Numbered from the stretch's first letter, positions 55,658-63,478 are shown. The stretch is DNA of 64,000 nucleotides from an uncultured Brevibacillus sp. (GCF_947502445.1 NZ_CANMZW010000001.1:310001-374000), one strand, 5' to 3'. Notes: generated by a model from the sequence alone, not told the origin. Numbers and translations: made by a program.

Positions 55658-56134
55658 TTATTTTGTTAAATTTTTTAACATCTTGAAATTCTTTAGTTGA
55701 ACCCCATTACGCTCAACAACCTGTGACTGAATGACTTCGTATCCCATTTTTTCGAAAAAAGGTTTGGCAGTAATGCTTGCATTTGTTTCTATCTGTACAA
55801 TGTTTAAATTTCGGGCTTCCGACTCAAGAGTATTTACCAAGGCAGATGCTATACCTTGACCTTGAAAATCTTTATGCACAAAAAGTCTATCTAGGTAACC
55901 ATGAAATGTCATGTCAGAAAATCCAACAATCTGAGAATTTAATTCGGCAACAAAGGCGATATTTCCGCTAAGTGATTCCTTCCAGTTATTCAGACTAGCA
56001 CTCATTTCTGATCTTGGTGCCCAGGCATCAAGATGAATATCAGAATAATCCTGCTTGTTAACGGTATGTACAGTATCGTAAAAAAGGTTAACGATTTGAA
56101 CAATATCTAATTCGTCGAACCTTCTAATATCCAT
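55658..56134 (-). CDS. GNAT N-acetyltransferase carried by the element
   Basis: A 158-residue acetyltransferase with the acetyl-CoA loop in VHKDFQGQGIASALVNTLE and the strand 'QIETNASITAKPFFEKMGY', typical of the YafP-like subgroup. ATG 56134 has an AGGAGGT site 9 bp upstream; longer frames run into low-complexity residues. It is transcribed opposite to the replication genes and is probably a cargo gene. Confidence 0.85.
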   Translation of the reverse strand: MDIRRFDELDIVQIVNLFYDTVHTVNKQDYSDIHLDAWAPRSEMSASLNNWKESLSGNIAFVAELNSQIVGFSDMTFHGYLDRLFVHKDFQGQGIASALVNTLESEARNLNIVQIETNASITAKPFFEKMGYEVIQSQVVERNGVQLKNFKMLKNLTK

Positions 56135-56278
56135 TGAGTTCATACCTCCTGCATTTGGTTTAGGTTTCGTAATTTTAACACAATGATGACCGAAATACAT
56201 TGAAAATCGAACTATGTGTGTCCAATTTAACAAAACGGTAATTGTGGAAAGTATGATGTACGCTCCTAGAAAAAGGCT

Positions 56279-56310
56279 ATAAAAAAAACCCCGGAGTAAC
56301 CCGAGGGCCG
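56279..56310 (-). terminator. terminator of the minus-strand fragment
   Basis: On the minus strand CCTCGG and CCGGGG arms followed by eight T, 14 bp after the stop of the 56324-56635 frame. Confidence 0.65.
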
Positions 56311-56323
56311 TTGATGGAAGTTG

Positions 56324-56635
56324 TTATCTGCAAATGATAAGCCACTTACTGGATATTGTGCCGCCTTTGTCATCGTGAGCTGTAACGGTAATAGTTATAG
56401 TATTTCCAATCGTTTGTTTTGGAAATCTCGCAAATAAATTGTTTTCAAAAACAAAAACGGAGACTGATGGATCCTCTGATTTGGCTGTAAATCTAAGTTC
56501 ATCTCCGTCTGGGTCCGAAAAAGCAGAGTAAATCGGACTTAAAGTACCAGTACCCTCAGCATATTGATTTATATAAGTTACCTCTAGAACTCCATCATTA
56601 TCATGAACTACAGGAGGTCGATTGCTATTCTCGAC
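56324..56635 (-). pseudogene. C-terminal fragment with an Ig/cadherin-like domain
   Basis: A 103-residue open frame with no start codon after an upstream stop. The residues 'NRPPVVHDNDGVLEV', 'SAFSDPDGDELRFTAKSED' and 'ITVTAHDDKGGTIS' are the pattern of bacterial cadherin-like or Ig-like repeats used in surface and phage tail proteins. The rest of the gene was lost upstream, next to a sequence that resembles a group II intron hairpin (56651-56722). Confidence 0.55.
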
Positions 56636-56650
56636 TTATTCCCTTCTGTT

Positions 56651-56722
56651 TTTGAGGGCTTTCGTTCGAGCCTACACCGTGCAGGCGACTTTCATCGCAC
56701 ACGGCGTTCCATCAACAGATAA
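56651..56722 (-). other. sequence resembling a group II intron hairpin
   Basis: On the minus strand GATGGAACGCCGTGTGCGAT is followed by GAAAGTCGCCTGCACGGTGT, a stem (GCCGTGTGCGA/TCGCCTGCACGGT, imperfect) with a GAAA loop like that found in bacterial group II introns. No reverse transcriptase or domain V was found, so if real it is a remnant. Confidence 0.35.
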
Positions 56723-56889
56723 GAAGGGTAAATTTTACAACGGGCAATATAATCGTACAACTCATATGTCTTGATTTACAGTTTTTGTTTTCGACAAAAA
56801 GTCGACTTGTCACAACACACGATTTGTTAAATGGGAGTGATACCTTTGTGCTAGTTGATGTAATGCCAGATAGCCATTTGCAAATAACA

Positions 56890-56914
56890 AAGAAGTGTCC
56901 CGAAGGACACTCTA
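56890..56914. terminator. hairpin before the 56930-57265 gene
   Basis: AGTGTCC and GGACACT arms with a CGAA loop. It lies about 16 bp after the stop of the minus-strand gene and probably ends it. Confidence 0.6.
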
Positions 56915-56929
56915 ATTGAACAGCATTAT

Positions 56930-57265
56930 TTATGGTCTTGAAAGTGCATATATTTCAACCAAAAAGTTTGCTTGCGCACCCTTGGGGGCCCCAATGTAAA
57001 GAGAGCGAGTAGAAACAACATCTGTGATTTTTTCGCTAACTACTCCAGTAAGATGAGTAGGATCATTGCCACCACTAACATCTTGACTAACAGAAAAACT
57101 AATTTGATTAGGATTGGAAACTCCACTTATTACCCATTGAAAATTAATTGTGTTTGGCGGAAGGACTTCCGTACCAATATTTGAGCTAGAACGATGCGAT
57201 TGACCAGGCAGCGGGGAAGGAGCGGAATAAATAGCGCCGATAAACGTTGACTTAAGTTCACCCAT
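56930..57265 (-). CDS. hypothetical protein of the element
   Basis: A 111-residue protein rich in Ser, Thr, Pro and Asn with beta-strand character (INFQWVISGVSNPNQISFSVSQ and 'RSLYIGAPKGAQANFLVEI'). It starts at ATG 57265 behind a GAGGGTG site. There is no signal peptide or membrane helix. The pattern suggests a small jelly-roll-like capsid-decoration or tail accessory protein, but that is a guess. Confidence 0.55.
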   Translation of the reverse strand: MGELKSTFIGAIYSAPSPLPGQSHRSSSNIGTEVLPPNTINFQWVISGVSNPNQISFSVSQDVSGGNDPTHLTGVVSEKITDVVSTRSLYIGAPKGAQANFLVEIYALSRP

Positions 57266-57375
57266 GAAGAAACACCCTCTCAAAAAAAGTAACTACATGA
57301 GTAAGTGTATTGTAAGTAAATGGTAAATATGTGGGTGATTTTCAAAACAATCGATTTGATAAACTGGAGGTCTTC

Positions 57376-57645
57376 ATGATCGGTGAAACTTTGAAAAAAC
57401 TACGCGCCATCTATGGGCTAACATCAGCGCAGATGTGCGAAGAACTTGGAATTTCCACGAGTTACCTATCTGAGATTGAAAATCAGAAAAAAATGCCTTC
57501 ACTCGAATTGCTTGAAACATTTCTCGAGTGCGAGTGCGGCCATAACTTCAGCTTGACTGGCAAAGAGACTGAAGATGAGTTGCAAAAGCATTATGAGGAA
57601 ATGAACGGATACTACGATCTTTTGAATGTGGAGGAATCGGCATGA
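57376..57645 (+). CDS. XRE-family transcriptional regulator
   Basis: An 89-residue DNA-binding protein with a standard Cro/CI-type helix-turn-helix in LKKLRAIYGLTSAQMCEELG and ISTSYLSEIEN. ATG 57376 has a CTGGAGG site 6 bp upstream. The stop overlaps the start of the next gene (ATGA). It may control the small-gene operon that follows. Confidence 0.8.
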   Translation: MIGETLKKLRAIYGLTSAQMCEELGISTSYLSEIENQKKMPSLELLETFLECECGHNFSLTGKETEDELQKHYEEMNGYYDLLNVEESA

Positions 57646-57959
57646 AAAAAGAAACTCGCATTCAACTCAATTATGACACGACTTTGATTAGGACGGAGGA
57701 AGGTGTTTACTTCCTCCAGGTCAACGAAGCGCCACCTGTAGCAATAGAACCATGCGAGGTTGCTGATGCTTTGGTTAAGTTGATTCAGAACGATACAGCA
57801 AAGCTTATAGCAAGAAATTTAGTTGCTTGGGATACATCGAAGGACAAGCGTGAGGGGTTGCTTCCAGAGGTTTACCTTTCAAACATGGTTTGGTACGAGA
57901 GATTAACGGGCGAACCGTATTACCAGCATAAAGCCATCAAAAGATTCGGGATTGAATAG
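57642..57959 (+). CDS. hypothetical phage protein
   Basis: A 105-residue protein overlapping the XRE gene by 4 bp, hence translationally coupled. It is acidic in the middle and mostly helical (VADALVKLIQNDTAKLIARNL). No domain was recognised. It is in the same operon as the YopX gene. Confidence 0.6.
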   Translation: MKKETRIQLNYDTTLIRTEEGVYFLQVNEAPPVAIEPCEVADALVKLIQNDTAKLIARNLVAWDTSKDKREGLLPEVYLSNMVWYERLTGEPYYQHKAIKRFGIE

Positions 57960-57975
57960 ATCGGAGGGGAACGGG

Positions 57976-58416
57976 ATGCAAGCAGGACGTGAGATCAAGT
58001 TTCGGGTGTGGGATAAAGAACAAAATAAAATGCTTGGCCCAAACTTTGACCGAGAGCAATACGCCATCGTTTCTTATAATGGATTGGCTTTGCTGGATAT
58101 AACCAGGGAAGATGAAGATGGATACGATTACGAGATGGATGTTGAGTGGCTACAATACACTGGCCTCAGCGACATGAACGGCAAGGAGATCTACGAGGGG
58201 GACGTAATAGAAATGGAGTGCGGGTGCGATTCGGAGTATGGATGCTCGCACGGTCCATACAGAGCGGTTGTCAAGTGGTCAGCTGAGTCGGCTTCATTTG
58301 AACTGGAAGGTTTACATGGAAGGGGCGCTTATGTGGAGTTTGAAGACAGCTATGAAGACGAGTATTTGGTCATCGGCAACATTTACGAGAATCCTGAGCT
58401 GCTGGAGGCGGTCTAA
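57976..58416 (+). CDS. YopX family phage protein
   Basis: A 146-residue protein of the YopX family. The signature is clear: REIKFRVWDKEQNKML at the start, 'LQYTGLSDMNGKEIYEGDVI' in the middle, and 'VIGNIYENPELL' at the end. YopX proteins are common in phages of Gram-positives; their role is unknown. ATG 57976 with a GGAGGGGAACG site is preferred over 57952. Confidence 0.9.
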   Translation: MQAGREIKFRVWDKEQNKMLGPNFDREQYAIVSYNGLALLDITREDEDGYDYEMDVEWLQYTGLSDMNGKEIYEGDVIEMECGCDSEYGCSHGPYRAVVKWSAESASFELEGLHGRGAYVEFEDSYEDEYLVIGNIYENPELLEAV

Positions 58417-58417
58417 T

Positions 58418-58747
58418 ATGCAAGCAGGACGTGAGCTGGATGCGAAAGTTGCTGGAGCTCTCAAAGGATGGGAACCCGAGTTCATTGAGCACCTGAAAGA
58501 AAACGATGGATGGATTTTGATTCCGCATTACTCAACAGATTGGCGACGTATGGGCGAGCTGGTGGAGGAAGCAAAAGAAAAGGAGATTTACCTGGACTAC
58601 TCGCACTCGCTAAATGGTGGTTACTACGGATTTGCTGGAATCTTTGCAGATGGTGAGTACCAGATTCACCATAATACTCCAACAGTGGATAAAGCGCCGT
58701 ATGCCATATGCTTGGCATTCCTGATGGCGAAGGGGATCGAGGTATGA
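58418..58747 (+). CDS. hypothetical phage protein
   Basis: A 109-residue protein starting at ATG 58418, two bases after the YopX stop, behind a CTGGAGGCGG site. It is acidic, with 'KGWEPEFIEHLKENDGWILI' and 'HHNTPTVDKAPYAICLAFL'. No domain was recognised. Note that both this gene and the YopX gene begin with the same residues MQAGRE, so the start may have been duplicated. Confidence 0.6.
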   Translation: MQAGRELDAKVAGALKGWEPEFIEHLKENDGWILIPHYSTDWRRMGELVEEAKEKEIYLDYSHSLNGGYYGFAGIFADGEYQIHHNTPTVDKAPYAICLAFLMAKGIEV

Positions 58748-58884
58748 ATAGACCATTGATCAGTCCACAATTGCTTCAATGGATTGCGAAGTCAGAAGCT
58801 CAGGCAATAGCCAAGATAGAATACTATCTACAGCCACGACCCGAAAAAGAACCGTCCAGCAATTTAACAAAAGAGAAACTTTGA
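58744..58884 (+). CDS. 46-residue phage protein
   Basis: A short frame with ATG 58744 overlapping the previous stop (ATGA-type coupling), behind GGGGATCGAGG. It reads MNRPLISPQLLQWIAKSEA and ends in a polar tail. No domain can be named. The coupling supports it as a real gene of the operon. Confidence 0.55.
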   Translation: MNRPLISPQLLQWIAKSEAQAIAKIEYYLQPRPEKEPSSNLTKEKL

Positions 58885-58912
58885 TACAAAAAAGACCCCT
58901 ATTCGGAGTCAG
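58885..58912 (-). terminator. terminator of the minus-strand HTH gene
   Basis: GACTCC and GGGGTC arms with a 5-base loop and TTTTTT tail on the minus strand, overlapping the HTH stop codon. Confidence 0.65.
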
Positions 58913-59279
58913 GTTTTGTTCTTGACAATTGAATCACTTCTTCAAAGTCACCAAACTTTTCGATAAAAAGACGTTCCTTCTCTGTCAATTCTACTCCATG
59001 CTCTTCTTGCTTTTCTAAAAGCTCAGTTACTAAATCTTCGGAAGCGGAAAAAAAGTGATAGAGCGAAGTTCTGAAATCTAAAGGGACGTCTTCTGACTGG
59101 ATGAATTTTTTGAAGCGATTGATTTCTCTCATAGAAAACGTGGCTCTTGAATCATTCGGTGCTATCCGAAACCCAATCAGTTTTCCTTCTGCTTCCAGCT
59201 TGTAAACCTCTTCTTTGGAAATTCCTAGAGCATTTGCAGCTTGTGTTGCAGATAGGTAAAGGTCATTTTTACCGAACAC
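58899..59279 (-). CDS. excisionase/MerR-like helix-turn-helix protein
   Basis: A 126-residue protein with an N-terminal winged HTH of the MerR/excisionase type (YLSATQAANALGISKEEVYK, LEAEGKLIGFRI) and a C-terminal helical part with 'ELTEKERLFIEKFGDFEEV'. It starts at GTG 59279 behind GAAAGGATG. It may regulate the element's operon or take part in excision, but it has no excisionase-specific feature that I can confirm. Confidence 0.65.
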   Translation of the reverse strand: MFGKNDLYLSATQAANALGISKEEVYKLEAEGKLIGFRIAPNDSRATFSMREINRFKKFIQSEDVPLDFRTSLYHFFSASEDLVTELLEKQEEHGVELTEKERLFIEKFGDFEEVIQLSRTKPDSE

Positions 59280-59393
59280 GTTTGATCATCCTTTCAGAAT
59301 GACTAGATAATCTCAATGTAAGTAAGATCGCAATCAAAAGCAATCTGTTTAACAAAATATTTCAGGAGTGAAGGAAGGGAGTTGAGATCAGTT

Positions 59394-59693
59394 ATGGCCC
59401 GTAGCCTACCTAGCATTAAAAGAGGAGATACCTTTTGTTACTACATCAAATGGGAAGGGGCTGTACTATCTGAGCTGAAGTCTCAGATAAGAGACGGATT
59501 CGATCGATTATTAGCAGACGTAACCATCGAAGAAACAGGGGATTTACACACGTTTAAAATGAGTGTTCCAAACACCGAAAAATGGCCAATCGGAACACTC
59601 TTAACGGACATCCAACGTGTAGTTGGAGGCATTATACAGTCATCTGAAACCATGTCAATATCGGTCATAAAGGACGTGACGAGGGATGAGTAG
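59394..59693 (+). CDS. hypothetical phage tail-region protein
   Basis: A 99-residue protein starting at ATG 59394; the nearest good site (GGGAG) is 13 bp away, so TTG 59382 is possible but too close. It reads MARSLPSIKRGDTFCYYIKW with a central 'FKMSVPNTEKWPIGTLLTDI', a beta-rich fold such as seen in phage virion accessory proteins. It overlaps the tail-type gene by 8 bp, so the two are coupled. Confidence 0.6.
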   Translation: MARSLPSIKRGDTFCYYIKWEGAVLSELKSQIRDGFDRLLADVTIEETGDLHTFKMSVPNTEKWPIGTLLTDIQRVVGGIIQSSETMSISVIKDVTRDE

Positions 59694-61086
59694 CAAAGAG
59701 AATCCGATCATTGTCACACCAACTCCGAAGGTTACCATTGAGATTATACCTGTTAGAGGTTTGCCCGGACCTAAAGGAGAGCGGGGTGACAAGGGAGATA
59801 AAGGAGATATCGGCCCGCAAGGATTACAAGGTCAACAAGGGGTGAAAGGCGATACTGGGGCACAGGGCGCCAAAGGAGACAAAGGAGAAGCTGGTCAGCA
59901 GGGGCCGATGGGATCACAAGGCGTTCAAGGGAAGCGTGGCGTGCCTGGAGGGAATAGGGAAGGAGTAATCTTGCTTACTGCTGGTGTATCTTCGTCATGG
60001 ACAAAGCCGTACGGGGATACGATCGGCGTCGATGCTGCAAACACGTACCTGTCTTCGCCAAGTGCTATGTATATCCAATCAACAAATGGCGTAGATACTG
60101 CACTGAGACTACCTTCATTACGCGGCTTCAAACTGGACAAATATAAAAGCCTACGAGCATATGTGCATATTGAAAATGCCGCGAATTTAGTTGATTTACA
60201 GTTCTACTTTTCCGCGAACGGTGGTTTTAGTATTCAATCCTACTATGTGCTGCTGGGGGACGACGCACGATTCGTTGAAGGATGGAACGAGATTTTGATT
60301 GATACAACGAAGCTTATCGCACAGGGCGGGGACGTCCTCTCAACAAAAAGAGTGTCCTTCCAGGTGCGTGCGAAATCCAGGGCTAGCACGACTGTAAAAG
60401 TTACATTCGATTCACTTGTTGCGGACGTCATCCAGAAACCAAAGGTTCTGTTTACCTTTGATGATGGCTGGAGTACACAATACACAAAAGCGTTCCCGTT
60501 ACTGTTAGAGAGGGGGTTTGTAGGCAATATCGGTGTCATTTCCTCATACGTAGGCAAAACCAATTACTGCACGCTAGCTCAACTTCAAGAAATGTACAAC
60601 TACGGCTGGGATTTATTCAACCACACAGCTACGCATCCAGACTTAGCTACTCTTTCTGATACTGAGGCGAAGAACGAGATCGCAACGTGCAAAAATTGGT
60701 TACTATCAAACGGTTTTGCAAGAGCAGCTGATTTCCTTGCCTACCCGTATGGTGGGTTTACCTCATCGACCATAGAGGCAATAAAAGACAATGTGAAAGT
60801 GGCACGATCATTAGGGGAAGGTATTCAAGGCGAAAAGTTGCTGAATCCTCATCGAATAATGACCAGAAACATGGTTAATGGTCGAGCGACAACAAATTTT
60901 ACAGGCTTTATTGACGAAGTGATTAATACGAGTGGAACGCTTGTATTTTTAAACCATAAAATTGAGCCGTCTGGTACAGATCCTTTGATATATACAGATG
61001 CTAGCTTTACGACCGTTCTGGACTATTTGTATACAAAACGGGATCAAATCGATGTTGTATCTGTTTCTCAATGGCTTATCGGGTGA
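59686..61086 (+). CDS. collagen-like / polysaccharide deacetylase tail-type protein
   Basis: A 466-residue protein with three parts: an N-terminal head (1-25), a collagen-like G-x-y region of about 20 triplets (about residues 26-88, with GDKGDKGDIGPQG), then a jelly-roll segment (about 95-245) and a C-terminal NodB-type polysaccharide deacetylase domain. Catalytic motifs are TFDDG (VLFTFDDGW), HTATH (FNHTATHPDL), and YPYGG. Collagen-like stalks form trimers in phage tail fibres, and deacetylases act on surface glycans, so it may be a receptor-binding or depolymerase fibre. The ATG overlaps the previous gene by 8 bp. Confidence 0.88.
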   Translation: MSSKENPIIVTPTPKVTIEIIPVRGLPGPKGERGDKGDKGDIGPQGLQGQQGVKGDTGAQGAKGDKGEAGQQGPMGSQGVQGKRGVPGGNREGVILLTAGVSSSWTKPYGDTIGVDAANTYLSSPSAMYIQSTNGVDTALRLPSLRGFKLDKYKSLRAYVHIENAANLVDLQFYFSANGGFSIQSYYVLLGDDARFVEGWNEILIDTTKLIAQGGDVLSTKRVSFQVRAKSRASTTVKVTFDSLVADVIQKPKVLFTFDDGWSTQYTKAFPLLLERGFVGNIGVISSYVGKTNYCTLAQLQEMYNYGWDLFNHTATHPDLATLSDTEAKNEIATCKNWLLSNGFARAADFLAYPYGGFTSSTIEAIKDNVKVARSLGEGIQGEKLLNPHRIMTRNMVNGRATTNFTGFIDEVINTSGTLVFLNHKIEPSGTDPLIYTDASFTTVLDYLYTKRDQIDVVSVSQWLIG

Positions 61087-61139
61087 CATAAGGGAAAAGG
61101 CGAAGTGCTGGATAAGTGAAAATTTTTCGAGAATAAAGG

Positions 61140-61244
61140 TTATCTTTTTTTAAAGATCGCTTTAAAAATGATAAACAACAAGACTATAGTCCCTACAAAC
61201 AAAAATGCTTTTACTCCGCTTGGATAAAGATTTATCTGATTCAT
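61140..61244 (-). CDS. 34-residue single-span membrane protein
   Basis: A short frame with ATG 61244 and a TTAGGAGGGTC ribosome-binding site 6-7 bp upstream. The product has a central helix (VKAFLFVGTIVLLFIIF) and a basic tail IFKKR, like phage-encoded small membrane peptides. It has no match that I know. The hairpin at 61262-61284 just upstream looks like a terminator or attenuator on the same strand. Confidence 0.55.
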   Translation of the reverse strand: MNQINLYPSGVKAFLFVGTIVLLFIIFKAIFKKR

Positions 61245-61261
61245 GAATGACCCTCCTAAAA

Positions 61262-61284
61262 ACAAAAAGCCCCCATCCGGGAGC
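61262..61284 (-). terminator. hairpin upstream of the 34-residue gene
   Basis: On the minus strand GGCTCCCGGATGGGGGC is followed by TTTTTG. It precedes the small gene by 18 bp, so it may end a transcript from the right or act as an attenuator. Confidence 0.45.
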
Positions 61285-61344
61285 CAGAATATGCGTTCGT
61301 CAAACCATATTATACCACGGGCAACCGGACAGGGGGAACGGAAG

Positions 61345-61737
61345 ATGAGCGCACAAATACAGGAACAATTGTCCTTTCTGAAACCAGTAAACGAAACGGA
61401 AGTTAGAAAAGCGGTTGCAAAGGAATTGAAAGAGTATAAAGCCCTCCGTGTTGCTGTACAGAATAAGCAGGAACTAAAAGAGAAGGGTATAGGTCAATTG
61501 TTTCCACGTCTCCAGCAAACAGAGACAATAAGCGAACTGAAGGCACGCCAAATTGAACGAGCGCTGTATTACTCGTTAGATGAGGTTGAGCGTCGAATCA
61601 TTGAAGAGAAGTACCTTAGCACATCGAGGGTAAAGGACATTAACGTTTACTTGGATCTGGGACTTACAAAAGATCAGTATTACATGAAAAAGAAAGAAGC
61701 AATCTTTCAAATTGCCACGGCACTCGGTATGATCTGA
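61345..61737 (+). CDS. ArpU family late-gene regulator
   Basis: A 130-residue protein of the ArpU (phage late-operon transcription regulator) family, with its typical 'SELKARQIERALYYSLDEVERRIIEEKYL' region (in part: RALYYSLDEVERRIIEEKY) and 'LGLTKDQYYMKKKEAIFQIA' as the HTH. ArpU-type proteins stand before terminase genes in many Firmicute phages. ATG 61345 has a GGGGGAACGG site. Its last codons (GTAL GMI) form part of a 22-bp direct repeat that reappears 1.67 kb downstream. Confidence 0.85.
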   Translation: MSAQIQEQLSFLKPVNETEVRKAVAKELKEYKALRVAVQNKQELKEKGIGQLFPRLQQTETISELKARQIERALYYSLDEVERRIIEEKYLSTSRVKDINVYLDLGLTKDQYYMKKKEAIFQIATALGMI

Positions 61738-61740
61738 GTG
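61719..61740 (+). repeat. 22-bp direct repeat, left copy (arpU 3' end)
   Basis: GGCACTCGGTATGATCTGAG followed by TG; it covers the arpU stop codon and forms a terminator hairpin (GGCACTC/GAGTGCC). It is repeated exactly at 63393-63414. The bases after it (CCTTTACTAT versus TCTTTTTTAT) are partly alike. Confidence 0.9.
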
Positions 61741-62059
61741 CCTTTACTATTTACAAGACAAAAATTCAATTATACGGTGAGTGCGTCTGAATCATGTTAT
61801 GCGGATCAAAAAAAATGCCGCTAGTACAAAACACCTAAATGTTGATTGAACTGCTGTTCCCTTAAAAGGGCGAGTAAGGATACTGTATCAATAGCAAACA
61901 ACTATAAACCAGGTTAAATAAAAGAATTTATTTTGTCTCCATGCTGGTAATAACTCGTCAATAGGAGTTAAGTACGAATTTGTGTAAAAACCCAAAGATT
62001 GACAAAGTATTACATAAAATGGTATTTTTTCTACATCAAAAAGGAGGGAAGAAACACAT
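61741..62059 (+). promoter_or_regulatory. leader of the 433-residue secreted protein gene
   Basis: This 320-bp stretch holds no gene. It is AT-rich and has a possible promoter TTGACA at 61999-62004 with an AT-rich -10 (TATTTT) 18 bp later, followed by AAAAAGGAGGGAAG as the ribosome-binding site. Confidence 0.55.
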
Positions 62060-63361
62060 ATGAGACGTGGCAAAATTTTGAAAATCTCTGCAGTTACTGT
62101 CTTATTAATGACATTGGTAGTTGGGAACTTGGGTGTCGAAGCTAAAGAAGAAGTGATTACAACATCAAAGATTAAAGAAGGGGCATTTAAAATTGGAGTA
62201 ATTGGCACTGAAGGAGACAGTGTTGTAGGAAAGGCAGTTGAACATTCTGTTGAGAAACAGAGTATGAGGGGACTTTCTGACGAAGAAGAATCATTACAAC
62301 TACTAGATGAAGATATTAATGAAATTCCTGATGATATTGATGCGCTTTGGGTATCTGAAGAAAATATGAAAGCATCAAAGGTTAAAAGATTATACAAGCA
62401 GGCAAAAAAAGAAAAGAAACCTTTTTATGTATTTGGGGAAAAGCTTGATGCAGAGGAAATCAACAGTATCTTTGAATCAGATTTAGAAATAACTCCTGAG
62501 TATATTACAAATTCTGCATATTCCTTGGATATGTTTGGATACAAATTTGAAGATAACCAAGTTAAATTATCCTCAGTTATCTCGATAAACAGAGGCGATC
62601 AAGAGTATGAGTTGAAAGACCTTGAGGATATTACAAAGAGATATGATATAAAAATTAATAAGAAGACTAAATCCAAAAAATCTATACTCAGTTTCCTTGG
62701 TCCAAATATTGCAAACGCTGCAGGTATAGAAGTTAATTTGCCGGATTCATTTAGTAATATCTATACTTGGGAAACTGAGGTTAATAACTTTGTTGATATT
62801 AATTCTACCCAACAGAGACTAGCAAAAACATATCATGTTTGGGAAGTTTATAAAGATGATACACCTAGTAACCCTGATACAAAAAGCTATGTTTACTTTC
62901 GCGCTGACCAACCACTAAGTGAGTTTGAAGTGTTCATTTCAAGAGAATTTGTTGATCTACTTGATGCGGATAATACAAGCAATATAATAACGAAAGGTTG
63001 GCTTCCCGATAATTCAAGTTTCTCTGGAAGTGTAGATTTAAATCTTTCGTGGCCACCTGGAGCAAGTGTTTCCTGGGACACAAGTGGAGACATAGAAATT
63101 TTTGATGCATCAGGAAGTCTTTCTCGTGACTCTCACAAGTTCAAAGTAGAGGATAATGAATATTTTGATGATGTTCTAAGCGATTCAGATATTTGGGTCT
63201 CTTCACAGTCATACACTATTAGCCAGAATGCTAAAGGGCACAAAATTGGCCATGACTTTGAGGCTACAATTGATGGTCATACCGGTGGAGCAAAACCAAG
63301 TGAAGTTGATGACTATGATACCGATAATAATTTGTACTTTTATTGGGTTGTAAGAAGATAA
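62060..63361 (+). CDS. 433-residue secreted protein of unknown function
   Basis: A protein with a clear signal peptide (residues 1-28, cleaved near VEA) and a mature part of about 405 residues: an acidic N-terminal region (GLSDEEESLQLLDEDINEIP), a middle part with 'DALWVSEENMKASKVKRLYK', and a C-terminal beta-rich domain ending in YFYWVVRR. Few cysteines, no anchor and no enzyme motif were seen. The gene is markedly AT-rich compared with neighbours. It has its own promoter-like site and an AAGGAGGGAAG site. It lies between two copies of a 22-bp repeat, as a cargo (moron) insertion would. Confidence 0.75.
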   Translation: MRRGKILKISAVTVLLMTLVVGNLGVEAKEEVITTSKIKEGAFKIGVIGTEGDSVVGKAVEHSVEKQSMRGLSDEEESLQLLDEDINEIPDDIDALWVSEENMKASKVKRLYKQAKKEKKPFYVFGEKLDAEEINSIFESDLEITPEYITNSAYSLDMFGYKFEDNQVKLSSVISINRGDQEYELKDLEDITKRYDIKINKKTKSKKSILSFLGPNIANAAGIEVNLPDSFSNIYTWETEVNNFVDINSTQQRLAKTYHVWEVYKDDTPSNPDTKSYVYFRADQPLSEFEVFISREFVDLLDADNTSNIITKGWLPDNSSFSGSVDLNLSWPPGASVSWDTSGDIEIFDASGSLSRDSHKFKVEDNEYFDDVLSDSDIWVSSQSYTISQNAKGHKIGHDFEATIDGHTGGAKPSEVDDYDTDNNLYFYWVVRR

Positions 63362-63392
63362 AAAGCTTGATATGTTCCCAATCAACTTTTAA

Positions 63393-63414
63393 GGCACTCG
63401 GTATGATCTGAGTG
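63393..63414 (+). repeat. 22-bp direct repeat, right copy
   Basis: An exact copy of 61719-61740. Here it forms a clear terminator: GGCACTC/GAGTGTC hairpin with a TTTTTTA tail, 31 bp after the secreted protein gene. Confidence 0.9.
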
Positions 63415-63437
63415 TCTTTTTTATGCCTAAAACTGTC

Positions 63438-63478
63438 GACAAAATCCCGACAAAATGCTGGACAAAACCCGGACAAAA
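63438..63478 (+). repeat. four GACAAAA iterons
   Basis: Copies at 63438, 63449, 63461 and 63472, thus 11-12 bp apart, about one helical turn. They are read as the start of a short frame (MPKTVDKIPTKCWTKPGQNQ). Such repeats are seen at phage operators and pac sites. Confidence 0.45.

Noticed and set aside
59760-59960. Short regular repeat that could be read as a CRISPR or tandem repeat
   Set aside because: The 9-base period encodes Gly-x-y triplets of a collagen-like region; repeats and spacers of CRISPR size are absent.
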